From: Thozetella sp. PMI_491 | Lineage: Eukaryota; Ascomycota; Sordariomycetes; Chaetosphaeriales; Chaetosphaeriaceae | DNA length: 64,000 bases | Reading direction: 5' to 3' | Assembly (NCBI GenBank): GCA_021432635.1 | Contig: MU270070.1 | Coordinates: 395,044 to 459,043, forward strand | Part shown: piece by piece, positions 13,207 through 31,037 of the stretch | Layout of the letters: each line of letters opens with the position of its first letter | Numbering within the stretch: position 1 is the stretch's first letter | Translations under genes and position numbers: made by a program | The notes under the pieces: model-generated | Databases searched by the model: none | What the model was told of the DNA's origin: nothing | What the model saw: only the letters and a program-made list of their open reading frames with translations

Positions 13207-13687
13207 CTTGAGAGTCAGACACGGGAGCCGTAGGTGGTGCGTGTGTGTAGTCGCGACCGCAGGGATGGCAGGAGATCCGTGGCTCGTGGCGGTCGATTTG
13301 TAGCCGCTAACGGGAAAATCAGTAGACGTCGTCGGTGGCAACCAGTGCCCCCAAGTAAACAAGCAGCCACGCCACACCCATGAGCAGGGATCATCCGGCT
13401 GAACTCCGGGCCCCACACACCAACGAAGAGTGACGCACGGTCCACTATTTTTTGCCTCTCGCTCTTGAGGCTCTGGTGACATCGACAAAGAGATCCGTCG
13501 CTGGCTATCCAAAACCCTTCGCCATTCCCATCCCCAAACTCCGCAGACTGTCCTCCCAAAGTCAGTGCTGAATCGATCGATTGAACCTGGCACAGTCACC
13601 CATATTTGTCGTTGGAGCTTAAATCGTCGCCGCAGACCGCCTTCCAAACCACCCTTTGGCCGCTCAATCCACCACAGCGCGCCTGTC
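13207..13687. promoter_or_regulatory. Divergent promoter shared by Brl1/Brr6-like and IWS1 genes
   Basis: 481 bases separate the two start codons, which point away from each other. No TATA box is evident, as is common for housekeeping divergent promoters. Both genes encode conserved nuclear proteins, so shared expression is plausible (inference). Confidence 0.65.
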
Positions 13688-15058
13688 ATGTCTGACGCCG
13701 AGTCGCCTCAGGATCGTCCTGACAACGGCGATATCGATGAGATCGATGAGACCCGCCACGACGACGGTGATGACTCGGACAAGGACTCGGACGTCCTGTC
13801 GGAAATCGACGAGGACCAGTTCGTCGAGCCCGTCGAGATCGACTCGAACGTCGCCAGCACACTGAAGGCCGCGAAGCGGAAGAAGGTTGACGGTGATGGC
13901 CCGCGGAAGCCCAAAGAGACCAGACGGCCGAAGAAGCGGACGCGGGACAACGAAGACGATGCGGACATGGGCGATGTAGAGCCAACCGAGCGCCGGCAAC
14001 GCAAGCCACGAGCTGAGGGCGAACGTCGGGCTCCGGCTCCACGGCCGGAGGAACCAGAGGAGAATGAGGAGGACCTACCACCCGAGGAGCGGCGGCGGCG
14101 CGCTCTGGACCGGGCCATGGATGCGGCGATCAAGAATCCCATCAAGCGACGGCGGAAGAAGGACGAAATTGTAGGCGCCCTTGTCTTACACCGGCACCTC
14201 TCTCCTGTCGCTGTAGCATGGCACTAACGAGCGGGATGCATAGGATCTCGAGGAGGAACTCGATGAGCACATCGCCCAGCTTAAGGTCAAGATGGAAAAG
14301 GCGTGCGAGGCCGATAACGCGGCGCGAGACAAGGATGAACCGGCTGTGCACAAGCTCTCGATCTTGCCGCAGGTGACGGCACTCTTAAACCGGACGGATG
14401 CGCAGGACTCGGTTCTAGACCCAGATACCAACTTCCTCCAGACGGTGCGGTTTTTCCTCGAGCCGCTGAACGACGCCAGCCTCCCGGCCTACAGCATCCA
14501 ACGCGACATCTTCCGCGCGCTCATGCGGCTCCCTGTCACCAAAGATACACTTGTCAGCAGCGGAATCGGCAAGATCGTCCTATTCTACACCCGCAGCACA
14601 CAGCCTCAGCTTGAGATCAAGCGTATGGCGGAGCGTCTTGTCGGCGAGTGGAGTCGCATGGCCCTGAAGCGGACCGACGACTACAAGAAGCGCCACATTG
14701 AGACGCGCGAGTTCAACTACTCGTAAGCCCCTACCTCTCCTGATGATTTCAACAACTCATAGTGAACTAACGTCACCACAGTGCTGCCAAGCTGGCCCAG
14801 CGCCAAGAGGCCGCCACCGGCGGGTCGCAGCTAACCCTCACGCAGCGCAGCCTCCCTCGGCACGAGATCGAGCGGCAGCGCATCCTCGCGCCCGAGGTCG
14901 CCAACTCGAACCGCGCGCAGGCGCCCGGGCTACCGGCGACCTACACGGTGGCCCCGAAGAGCACGTTCGACGGTCGCAGCGGCGGCGACTTCCGGCCCAT
15001 CGGTGCGGCAGCTACGGAGGCGTTCCGCCGGATGACGCAGAAGAAGGGCAAGCGGTGA
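13688..15058 (+). CDS. IWS1: Transcription elongation factor IWS1/Spn1
   Basis: A nuclear factor that binds Spt6 and RNA polymerase II and acts in elongation, chromatin and mRNA processing. Exons 13688-14170, 14244-14722 and 14782-15058 give 412 residues. Both introns are GT-AG (72 and 59 nt) and keep frame. The N-terminal 160 residues are highly charged with Asp/Glu blocks and Lys/Arg clusters (KRKK, RRPKKR, KRRRKKDE). The TFIIS N-terminal-type helical bundle spans about residues 220-310, with NFLQTVRFFLEPL, DIFRALMRLPV and GIGKIVLFYTRS visible. A basic tail ends in KKGKR. The length suits filamentous fungal IWS1. The chosen ATG is the first after the divergent promoter and the acidic start is typical. 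Confidence 0.93.
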
Positions 15059-16364
15059 GGTGGGTCGGCATAGGATTTGATTCTGGTCGCGTGGCACGGG
15101 GAGGTGCTAGCGCACGAGCGTGTGTGTAGACTGCACAAACGGCGCACTAGGGGCGCGCAAGACTGGCTTGTATGCTGTAAGGGGCGCGGACTTGGAGCCC
15201 TGGTAAGGGGGTCATGGGGCCTGGGAAACTGGCAACCGGGCGGCCTCGATATCTACCCGAGGCAGCAAGGTGATAGGTAGCCTAATCATACTTTACCTCT
15301 GAGACCCACGTGCCGGTGTTCGACGGTGCATTTGGTGATTCGTCCTTCCCGGGACCCTATGTTTTTGGCGCTCCGTCACCGAGTTTGTGAGGATGCACCG
15401 ACTTGTGGTGGCTTCGGCGAAGCACAGTCAAACGATTGGCCGCCGGGTCTCGCCGCATCCGTGTGCGGTGTGTGCACGAAGTGCGGTGCTTCCACATTCT
15501 TGGCCGCCCAGGTCCCTGTGGTGGGGTGCGGCGATCAGTGGTGCCCGATGGTAGCCCAGAGCTTGGGAAGCTCGGGAGCTGCAGTGAGCACCCCGGGACA
15601 GGACCGATGGTCGGGATGAGAGGGAAGACAATGACTCGACTAGCAGTACGAGGCTTATTTTTTGATCGTAACGTTAGTTAATTCAAGGGTTCAGCCACTT
15701 GGCGTCCGAGGAGCAAGCTTGCCTCCCAAAGCAAGCTGGCCCAACCGCCATGTCCAGAGTGCTCTAGGCTGAATTAGTAGGATAGCATATCGAGCAGAAT
15801 GGAGTGCAAGGCACGAATAGGATGCTTTTAGGATGCATTCTTGACAGGCAACAGAGATCGTTTCATAAGTCTAGGGCGGCATACCCGAATATGCAAAGCA
15901 GAGATGGAGCTCGAAAGTTCACACAGCGTGATCGTGGCCCACAAACAAGGGGCCGGTGCCCGAGACTCGCCTTCTCCTCTCTTACCACTCGGTACCCCAT
16001 CCCATGCAATCCCGGCGCCCAGATACGGGGACGGGGCCACAGGGTGCAGAAGACGCCGTGGCCCGAGGCCCGAGAATGCAGGAAACATGGAGCAGCCAAA
16101 ACGTCCGCTGGGGAAAACGACTGAACCGCCAGCACAACCGCTTGTCTATTCCATCTTCTCTTCTCCCTCCTTCTCCGCGCTCTTTCGCCCTCCGTCTCGT
16201 ATAGTAAGCCCGGCCAACCGGTCCAACTGTCTGTCTTTCTCGTCCCCGGCATCTCGGTGGCCGACTGCGTTCGCTCGGAGAAAATAAAAAGGCCTGGGAA
16301 CGCCCGCTCGTGTTAAATGCGCGCGCCAGGGTTCGTGACGCCTCCACCGGTGGCGGCTGCCGAT
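15059..16364. other. 1.3 kb convergent 3' spacer
   Basis: This lies between the 3' ends of IWS1 (+) and the SRPK-type kinase (-), so it should hold both 3' UTRs and terminators. I see no gene, repeat family or RNA in it. Confidence 0.6.
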
Positions 16365-22783
<6,419 letters not shown>

Positions 22784-24338
22784 TAAGCAATCAAAACCTG
22801 CTTCTCCTTCTTAATATTCTCCACCACGTCGATCGGCAGCTTCAGCACGGCGGCCACGATGTCAGAAGGCGTGAGGGCCAGCCACTGAGACAGGGGAATG
22901 TCCGCGACGCGGTCGGACTTGTAGATCTCAATCCACACCAGGTCTTCCGTGTCGGATGTGTTCTCAATATAGTGCCTATGGTTTGGTCAGCTGCTGGTGA
23001 TGTTGGCGAAGTTGGGGAGTGGTATCTTACCCGGAGTTGTCGGGGAACGCGGCCGTATCGCCCGCGCGGAAGTCAAAGGTGCGCGCGTTGGCGTTGCCAA
23101 TGAACACGGTCGCGCGGGCCTGGCCCTTGTGGAAATATAGCCACTCCTCCGCCTGCAGCTCACATTAGCAAATCTATTGCCGGGGGAAGGAAGAAGGTCC
23201 GCTAGGCTCACGTTAGGGTGCCAGTGAAGCTCCCGCAGTCCCTTCGGCTTAAGTGTCACAAAGGTGGCGGCAATGGTCTTGCTGGCTGGAAAGTTTGTCG
23301 AGTCGATCTTGTGGAACTCGCCACCGCTACCAGGTACCTTCTCAGGCGTGTGCTGGAGGGTCCGATACACGAACGATGCATTCCCGGTCAGGGCGCCCGC
23401 CGGACCAGTGACGTTCTTGGTGCTGATAGTCGCGTTCTGGATGTATGGGTTTGGCGATGGGAGGGTGCTAAAGACCGACTCATTGACGCCAAAATTCTTA
23501 GCGAGGATACTCTTGGGCGTGTGGGCAAGCCAGTCGTCGACATTGAAGGTAGTTCTTCCACAAGTCAGCCATGCCGCCATCATCTCGGAGGGGTTTCCGT
23601 GGCCGATACTCACCCGATTTTATCGAAATCGGCTTCGTCGAAAACGAGGAGATACTCATTTTCGTCCTCCAGGCCCTGGACGGTGTGCGCTACGCCCTTG
23701 GGGAAGTACCAGATATCCCCGTAATTCAGCTTCTCGACCTGATAGCGGCCGAGCTCGTCGACGGCCGAGATGATGATGGAGCCCGAGTACACAAAACCCC
23801 ATTCCGCCTGCGCGCCATGGTCAGCATTTTCATCTTTCTAGAGCTGGCACTGTAACCCATCCAGTGACGTACCACACGATGCCAATGGAGTTCGCGAATT
23901 GCCCCCTTCTTAAGGTGCTGCTGGGCCGCGGCAATGTCGTGACTCTGCGGTAAGTCCTGAATCACCTGCTCGCGTACCCAACCGCCCGGGAGCAGCCTCG
24001 TCTTGGAGTCGGAGAAGCTCCATTTCAGGTTGGGCACGACTCCGTTATCGGTGCTCTGCTGGCCCAGATTGTCCGGATTCTGCACGTCAAGCTCATGATT
24101 GGTACCTCCTACAGGCAAGTCAGCTTTGGCGGCTCGGCTATTACGCCGCGGTCCGGCGGGCGGAGAGACACAGGATGTCAGAAGACTCACCCAGAATGGG
24201 GGCGCCCTTGCCATTGCCGTCGAAGGGCTGGCCCTGGGAGAAGCCAGGGGTGCCGCGCTTCTCTAGGCCGTCCGGGAGCGCGTGCGTGCCCACAGCCAGG
24301 GACAGGCAGACACACGTCAACTGCAGGGGGAGCTTCAT
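22784..24338 (-). CDS. Secreted bicupin oxalate decarboxylase
   Basis: A Mn-dependent enzyme that converts oxalate to formate and CO2, here with an export signal (first 20 or so residues, ending near THALP). Exons 24338-24191, 24108-23873, 23807-23614, 23554-23212, 23152-23031 and 22976-22784 give 411 residues, all in frame. Both cupin metal sites are complete: His124, His126, Glu130 and His169 in the first; His303, His305, Glu310 and His349 in the second. The spacing (H-x-H-x3-E...H and H-x-H-x4-E...H, with 39 residues from Glu to the last His) matches the bacterial OxdC enzymes. The flexible lid that separates decarboxylase from oxidase activity cannot be judged safely, so oxalate oxidase activity remains possible. 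The exon 4 acceptor (TGTGGAAG) is weak but required by frame. The gene is divergent from the SBP56-like gene. Confidence 0.9.
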
Positions 24339-24467
24339 GGCGGCGATTTTGGTCGCGCTAAGAGAAACGGGCGGCGGTGGCAGATGGGCGTAGAGACAAG
24401 GCGCGGGGGGAGACGGACGGGGAAGGGGGCTATACTCGGGCCAAAGCCACCTGGAGAGGGGGGGCAG

Positions 24468-24477
24468 CTTTTATGTA
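24468..24477 (-). promoter_or_regulatory. TATA-like box for oxalate decarboxylase gene
   Basis: Reads ACATAAAAGC on the - strand, about 130 bases upstream of the start codon. Confidence 0.35.
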
Positions 24478-26361
24478 ACGAAAAAAATAAAGCCACGTTC
24501 GTATAGGTCTTGGAGCCAGGCGGGGGCTGCTTGTCAGGAGACAGCGAGATTCGCGATTGGCGAGAGACACGGTACCGCCGGGACGCGCTGGGCGTCGAGG
24601 TTTAATAGATTCTGCCTAAGTACTGCACATGGAGCTATGGCAAGGTAGGGTGGCGTCCCAGGGACGGCTGGCGCGGGGAAACATCACCGACCGGGAAAGT
24701 AAAGCGACCTCGCGCGCGCACGTGTAGGTAGGGCATATTGGCATCTGCGGTCGCCGAGATGAAGCCATTCGTTGGAGATGCTGGGTCGCGATGACGAAAT
24801 GTCTTGGCAGTGCTCTCGACGCCAGCGAGCACCCATGCCAGCCCCAGTGTGCGCTGCATTTAAGGGAGGGATCTCCCGCCGACTTGCCCGATGGGGCCGT
24901 AGCCCGCGATGGCTGCCGACCTTATTGCGGCGCGGGAAGAGGTGAGAGACGGCCCTAAGAGGAAGGGGTGCATGTCGCACGGTGAAGTCGACAGTCGAGC
25001 GCAGGATAACGTGCTTGGTGGCGCTTATACCCCAAGCAACCCCCCACGATCACGACATCCCCAGATCTGCCTCGAAAGGAACAAGAGCTAGTATGCGCGA
25101 CCAATCGCATAGACCATCGCGCCCCCGAAGCTTGACGGCTCGTCCTAGCTCGACGTGATGTGACGAGAAGTAACGGTTTGGGTCGTTCCGCCAAAGTGCG
25201 ATGGCCACAGTTGTGACCCGGTACGGCAGGAGGCGAAATAGGCACCTCCAAATAGTCTGCTTTCTTGCAGATAGGATCGACACGCCTGGTTACCGGCGCT
25301 GCGGACTCCTTGATGTCAATTGACAATTGTCAGGGGTTTGTTTGCATCGCTTGCATGTGCCGACGTCAATCATGCCCTGCATTTAGTAGTCGGCGGAGTT
25401 GAATAATCTAGACCCTGCCGTACCTTGACCGCCATGCAGAATGACCGATAATCTTACCCAGACCACATACGCACGGATGGATGCTGCAGAGGCATGGAGA
25501 CTCGATGCCGAACTGGTAGGGAACATGACTATCATGTACACCAGGACGGAGGGTAGCGGCGCGATTCTGTCACCAGTCTAGCCTCTCATGGTGGAGCTAC
25601 CCGGAACTATCGCGATATCCCGCTCTGAGGCGTCCCAATGAATTCCTACCTCAGCTTCTCAAGGCACCCAAAGTATGTCAAGCGCGCCGTCTTCCCGTTG
25701 ATGATAGACTTGAAGCACGGGGACACCAGCCCGCGTTTAGAGGAAGGGGGGGAAGAGGGCGTTAGCGGCGGCCCTCACCCTAACCCCTTGATTTGTAGAC
25801 ACCGCCACCTCGCCGACGTTGAAGTCGGTGTCGCCGACCAAGGCGAGGCTCACGATAGCGCCTCGGAAGTTTGTTTCCGAGGCGGCAGATACCTGTTTTG
25901 ATGCCTCTCCCGTCAGGGTAGCGCTAGGTTGGGCTTGGCAGGCATAAGGCGGCCGTACTTCGAACTTTCTAGCCTCGAAAGGCTCTAGCTGGAGAACACG
26001 TTCTTTGCTAGGCTGGAGGTGCCGTGGAAAAACTCATATCAGGCGTCTACAGAACAGGAAACCGCAACGACGATCGTTACCATCCAGTGTATAGCACGAT
26101 GCACCTCATCTCTTATTAGCTTCTGCGTATGATGGGCTGGCCTTGGTTGCGAATGTCGTATGGGCTCTCCCTTGACGCCTCCATGAAGATCCTGCCTTCA
26201 ACTGGATCGCCTCAACACGATGCCGTCTTCAGCGGGCTGGATGATACCATATTGTCGCCGATATTTGACCTCACGAGGTTGTTACGGACACGAGTATGAC
26301 CAAGATGGGATATGTCGTGGAAGTCCTGGAGTCTCGCCGTCGCGCCTACGATGCCGTGATG

Positions 26362-26369
26362 TATAAGTA
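26362..26369 (+). promoter_or_regulatory. TATA-like box for SBP56-like gene
   Basis: TATAAGTA about 90 bases upstream of the start codon at 26459. Confidence 0.45.
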
Positions 26370-26458
26370 TCCGTGTGGTGTCTCCCTTCCATGCTGAAGA
26401 ACATGCCAGCATCTAGCCACACTCCCTCACAGCAGTTCTTCGCCCATCCACCGCAGCA

Positions 26459-28181
26459 ATGCACTCGTCTATTGTGTCGGCGGCCCTCCTGGGCCAGCTT
26501 ATTACTCTCGTGTCTACCACGCCGACGACCGGCGACAGCGTGAAGAGAAGCCCTCTAGGCATCAGCTTGCCGCCTCTCATACCGTCCATCCCAGGCGTCA
26601 CTGAGCCTTTAGCTTCCAATGCCCCGCCGCTGCCCATCCTTCAGCTGCCTACCCCCCCGCTCCCAAGCCCCCCTTTCGCGGTGTCCAATATTAAGCCCAA
26701 GAAGATCGGATATTTCTGGACCGGTGCGGGCGACAACATCCATGCAGACTTTCTGGTCACTACTAGCCTTGACGATGTGGGTACCATCCTTCCCTCTAAC
26801 CTGACCAAGACACGGTGCTCACACTGTCACAGGATACCTTCGGGACTATCATAGGGATAACGGACGTTCCCACGAGTGGGAACTCGCCTCACCATCTTGG
26901 TTCGTCCCTGGATGGAAAGACGCTTGTAGGCGGAGGCCTCTTGTCCCTCCTTAAGACCCAAGACACTGCTTTCTATTTTGACGTGTCGAACCCTTACAGC
27001 CCCAAGTTCCTCAAGAGCAATCGGGGTATCCTCGGTTCGATTGTGGATGAGATTCGTGCCAAACCTGATGGGTAAGATACTTTTGTCTCCATAAAATGCC
27101 ATTGAGGTCGTTTCTGATTGAACGGGCAGGGGCTTTTTCATCACCTACATGGGCAGTGCTGTCGGTACCTCCCCGGGCCGCCTAGTGGAGACGGATGCCA
27201 ACTTCAACATCATTCACGAGTGGCCCGAGGATGTTGCCGGAACTCTCAATATCCTGGGCGAGCAGTTTTCTCCCCATGGTCTCACCGTTGACTTCAAGAA
27301 GAATATCATCCTTACGAGTGACTTCGTGGTCCCCATCACGATCTTGAAGCCAACTTTGGGCATCCAAAAGGCCAATACCCTCAGACTATGGGATCTCAAC
27401 AGTCGCACTATCCTCTCGACCATTACAATCCCGAATGTAAGAAGCGAGCCAAAACATACAGCGTAGAGAGGGCTAACAAAGGAAACAGGGCCAGGGAATC
27501 CAAGACGTGAAGTTTATTCCCGGCAACCCTGAGAGTGCCGCTCTTGCCACGTGAGTGTCTTTTCAGCGTTCCCCTGCCATCTTTGACCAGACATCTAACA
27601 AGAAGGGCAGCGCTGTTGGCCCTGGCCAGGTGTGGATCATCTATCCATTCCGCAAGGATGCCAATGGTAAGCAGGGTGTTGCCGAGCTTTTGTATGACCT
27701 CGGTGACAAGGCGAAGAATTCGGTGGCCATCTACTCGGACATCTCCGACGATGGCAAGTTCGCCTACTTCACCCTCACGCTCGGCAACCATGTTGCGGCT
27801 CTGGATATCTCGGACCTCAAGAATGTTAAGCGGTTGGATGATCCGAATGAGGACCAGCCCATCGTGGGGCCGCACTATGTGAAGATCTCGCCGGACAAGA
27901 AGAACCTGCTAGTTACCGGCTACTTTGTCCAGGCAGGCGATGTATGCGCTCCTATTCCCTTTCTCGCTCGCAAATCGCTGATAGTTCCTATGCAGATCTC
28001 GGTCCTCAACACCCCTGGTGACTACAAGGGCCACTGGATTGATATCTTGCCCAGTGGGGGGCTTAGTTTTAACCGCACCATCGACTTCGAGAAGATCTTC
28101 ACGCAGAGCCGGGGCGGTGCACGCCCTCACTCCTCGGTCATTTTCGATCTATCGGACCCCAACCACCCCATCTACTACTAG
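26459..28181 (+). CDS. Secreted selenium-binding-protein-like (SBP56/methanethiol-oxidase family) protein
   Basis: Six exons (26459-26776, 26833-27071, 27130-27436, 27489-27550, 27611-27941, 27996-28181) give 480 residues. A signal-peptide-like start is followed by a Pro-rich linker and then the SBP56 beta-propeller region, with motifs such as GYFWTGAGDNIHADFL, HHLGSSLDGKTLVGGG, QFSPHGLTVD, GGFFITYMGSAVG and RGGARPHSSVIFDL. Histidines in HADF, HHLG, SPHG and RPHSS fit the metal-binding positions of the family. Bacterial and human members oxidise methanethiol; the substrate of this fungal extracellular form is unknown. The exon 1 donor is GTGGGT, chosen because it alone keeps frame and yields LDD-DTFG across the join. 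Confidence 0.82.
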
Positions 28182-29114
28182 GCTCGCTGTGCACGGCATG
28201 GAGAAGGACGCTGTGCTGGATGTTGGCCGGTTTGACGAACTAAGGGCTGGCTTGAGGGATCTAGCTTGCCTACCTTGTCTCTTCTGATGTCGCTCGCTAC
28301 TTAGCATCTTCTTCGTTGAGCTTCTGCGACGGTTCAAATTGTAGAGCTTGATAAGATATTAGCTAAGATTTTTGTAATTTAGCAACTGCTGCTTTGTCGA
28401 CATTGTCTTGTCATTTTCACGGCCATGGATTAATCCATAGAGACAGGCCGTAGAACTCTCCCCGGCCTCAAGTACCTGTGACCGAGGGTCAAGAACGGTA
28501 AGCAGCGAATTGGGCCTACATTCGTCTTCTCCTTCCGATAGGGTGTTTTCTTGCCCATCTCCCCTCTTCAAAAGCGTGGGTGGTACAGAAACAGCAGATT
28601 GGGCTCGATACCGTGAGGGAGAGTAAAAAGAAGCACTTTGTGTTGCAAGGCCTCCTCGCACCCCCTCTAGGCCAATGGAGGCAGAGGCTGAAGGCATCTC
28701 CGTTGAACTTAGCCCCAGAGCATGCAGGCTGCGCTGTGTGACCGTGCGCCACCAGACATTGGCGAATCACGAAGCGCTGGGGTCGAGGGAGCCTTGCTGG
28801 AAGGCCTCATGCAGGTCCCGTCAACCAATCCGGTTCCGTCCCCCCCAACCAACTCAGATAAGCCTCCATACCGGAATGCGTCAGTCGGCCACTACCCCAG
28901 TGCCCGACTAGGCGTTCTCGCCTTGTGAAACGCCAAAACCCGAGACTGACTGCATTATGCAGTGCTATGGCGAGCCTGGGGCCGTATAAAGGTTGAGGGC
29001 TTGGGACGACTTGCTCGTTCGGCGAGGGCCAGGCTCTCAATCTTCTCGAGCTTCTCCTCCGAGCTCGGGCTTCCGTCGCTGAATCCACGAAATAGGCTAC
29101 ATCCCGCTCGGAGG
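28182..29114. other. 0.9 kb spacer
   Basis: 3' flank of the SBP56-like gene and promoter of the viroplasmin-domain gene. No gene is recognised. An in-frame ATG at 28962 could extend the next gene upstream, but that extension has no family features. Confidence 0.55.
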
Positions 29115-29809
29115 ATGACGAAAAGCTCGCCGAGAAAACACTACTATGCGATTGCTCGAGGCAAGGTGGCCCCGGCCGTCACGCAATGCTGGTAGGACAT
29201 CCCCCTGGCCTCCAATCCACTACGCTAACGGAGGCGCGATAGGGGAGTTGCTGGGCAACTAGTTAGTGGATTCAAGGGCAACGTATACAAAGGCTTCGCG
29301 ACGTTTCCTGAGGCCAGGAAATACCTGGAGGGCAAATCCTGCCAACATTTTCATTTTCTGGAAGGCCCAGCCGACGGGCCGAAGACCACACCTACACAGC
29401 CAGACGCGCCGACATGTTATGCAGTTTCCCAGGGAAAGGAGGAGGGAATCTTTTTTGATTACAGGTGAGGCTGCTACAAGTTACAGCGCGGGTAGAGTCC
29501 TCACTAACCTCATAAAAACGCAGCACGGAGGCAGAGCCGCGGGTGAAGAGTGTTAGCCACGCGAACCACAAGTCGTTCGCAGCAGTAGCAGATGCGGAAG
29601 CGTACCTAGAGGCGGCGCAGATGATCCGCGTCCAGCTCGGGGAAGATACAAAACAGCCTACGGACAGCGGACTAAGCGAGACATCAACATATCTAGAAGA
29701 TTTCAAGGAAGATGATGCATCCGATAATGCGTCAGACAACGCGTCTATAGAGGCGAGAATGGGCGCATTAACGTTGAATGATCCGCTGATTTGGTTGAAA
29801 CTCCGTTGA
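29115..29809 (+). CDS. Protein with two viroplasmin/RNase H1 N-terminal-type domains
   Basis: Exons 29115-29191, 29243-29464 and 29524-29809 give 194 residues. Both GT-AG introns fall inside the repeats and joining restores each of them. Domain 1 (about 9-56) has YYAIARGKV, a tryptophan after TQC, then VSGFKGNVYKGFATFPEA. Domain 2 (about 84-132) has CYAVSQGKEEGIFFDY, then EPRVKSVSHANHKSFAAVADAEAYL. This is the pattern (YAVxxGxxxGIY..W.., V.G...KSF....A..YL) of the small fold that binds RNA/DNA hybrids or dsRNA in eukaryotic RNase H1 and in caulimovirus viroplasmin. No RNase H catalytic domain follows; the tail is acidic (DDASDNASDNAS). Domain 2 has Phe-Asp-Tyr in place of the usual tryptophan region. 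The function is unknown; nucleic-acid binding is inferred. Confidence 0.75.
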
Positions 29810-29939
29810 AATGAACTGATTTGGATGAGGATTGGATATATGATGAAGAAAGAATGACGGATATATGTCTGGAGCAAGGCCCCTTTCTTGGAGTGGTATA
29901 TCCCCCTGATATTATGTACACTGGATATTATCATAGCTT

Positions 29940-31037
29940 CTACGCGTAGCGATCTAGCTTGTTGTTCGCCAGATAGCTCTCCAATATGGCACCAATGTCC
30001 TGGTTGTTCATGTCGGCAAAGGCAATGTGCGTGTTTCCGTGCAGTCCGTAGTCGTGGCTCAGGCTCACCACCTCGGCATTTCCGCCGTAGCTGTTGATGA
30101 TCTCCGCCATCTTGCGGGAGTCCGCTAATGAACTCCACGTCTCGTCTCGGTGATCACCCCACACGAATTGGATGCTAGTGAGCCGAGCGAGCTTTTTGTA
30201 AGCCTCAACCGGGAACAGGAACGGGCCAAAGCCCCCGGCTGGGAATCCCGGCTGGCTAGAGGTGTAGTTGTCGGGGAATACGCTGCCGATGCACTCGTAC
30301 GCAACGATGCCCTTGATGTTAGTGGAGTTGCTCTTGACCGCCGTCATCAGCGCTCGCATCCCCCCGGCCGAGTTCGTGAGGTACACAATCTGGTTCCCGA
30401 GCTTCCCCGAGTCCGCAGCCACGGCGGCGGCGTCGGTCTGCAGCTGGGCGTTCTCAGCCGTGTCGAACTCTTCGTAGCGCGCGCGCACCGCCTGATCCCA
30501 TGCGCTGGTGCTGTTTGTTGGGAACTGCACGTCAGGCCACCATTTGGGGTATCCGTTGCCGAAGTTCCAGGCAAAGAAGTTGCCCTGGTCGCGGTATCCA
30601 GGCCGGTACGTCTGGGCGGCGCAGCCCCAGTTTGCACGACCGACCCGCGGTCCATCCCAGAGATACACTGGGTAGTCTCGGCGGAGAAACATGTCTTTAA
30701 ACCCCTCGCCGCCGTCCCATCGGTTCTGCCAGACTTGGGTGCTAGAACTATGCCACATGACAAGGCTCGTCTCCCGGGGAGTCCAGGGGATGAAATACTC
30801 GACGTAGCCGTGGTCGCAGGAGAGCGACTGTTTGGTGTTGTTGGGGTTGGTCATGACCCTGCCTCCGATGGCAAATCCGCCCGAGCGGTCCAGCACGATG
30901 GGCTTACTCGACTGAATAGCCAGGGCACTGGGAAGAGCTAGTGCTGAGGCGAGCACGAGAGCGATGGAGCATGGCCCGAAGGCTCGCATGCGCCTCCGGT
31001 CGCGGGACTTCGCTCGCGATCCGAGTCGGCTTGCCAT
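29940..31037 (-). CDS. Secreted alpha/beta-hydrolase family protein
   Basis: A single-exon gene of 365 residues. The N-terminus is basic (RDRRR) and followed by a hydrophobic segment (CSIALVLASALALPSALA), so it is a signal peptide or, if the ATG at 30989 is used, a shorter one. The nucleophile elbow reads YLTNSAGGMRAL with Ser223; a candidate catalytic His lies near the C-terminus (YGLHGNTHIAF) and acidic residues precede it (WGDHRDE). Aromatic and NxT/S glycosylation sites suit an extracellular esterase or peptidase-like enzyme, but the substrate is unknown. The chosen ATG is preceded in frame only by non-ATG codons to 31157. A TATAGA-like site lies near 31100. The 3' end is 130 bases from the convergent viroplasmin-domain gene. 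Confidence 0.82.
   Translation of the reverse strand: MASRLGSRAKSRDRRRMRAFGPCSIALVLASALALPSALAIQSSKPIVLDRSGGFAIGGRVMTNPNNTKQSLSCDHGYVEYFIPWTPRETSLVMWHSSSTQVWQNRWDGGEGFKDMFLRRDYPVYLWDGPRVGRANWGCAAQTYRPGYRDQGNFFAWNFGNGYPKWWPDVQFPTNSTSAWDQAVRARYEEFDTAENAQLQTDAAAVAADSGKLGNQIVYLTNSAGGMRALMTAVKSNSTNIKGIVAYECIGSVFPDNYTSSQPGFPAGGFGPFLFPVEAYKKLARLTSIQFVWGDHRDETWSSLADSRKMAEIINSYGGNAEVVSLSHDYGLHGNTHIAFADMNNQDIGAILESYLANNKLDRYA

Larger units (their letters stand above)
24339..26458. other. 2.1 kb divergent intergenic region
   Basis: It contains the promoters of the oxalate decarboxylase (-) and the secreted SBP56-like gene (+). Between about 25400 and 26040 the - strand shows short open stretches interrupted by stops that look faintly coding; I cannot assign a family and do not call a pseudogene. 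Nothing else is recognised. Confidence 0.55.

Noticed and set aside
25400-26040. Possible decayed - strand gene between the oxalate decarboxylase and SBP56-like genes
   Set aside because: Short coding-looking pieces are broken by many stops and match no family I know, so no pseudogene is called.
30150-30941. 263-codon open frame on the + strand
   Set aside because: Antisense of the alpha/beta-hydrolase gene, which has clear family motifs on the - strand.
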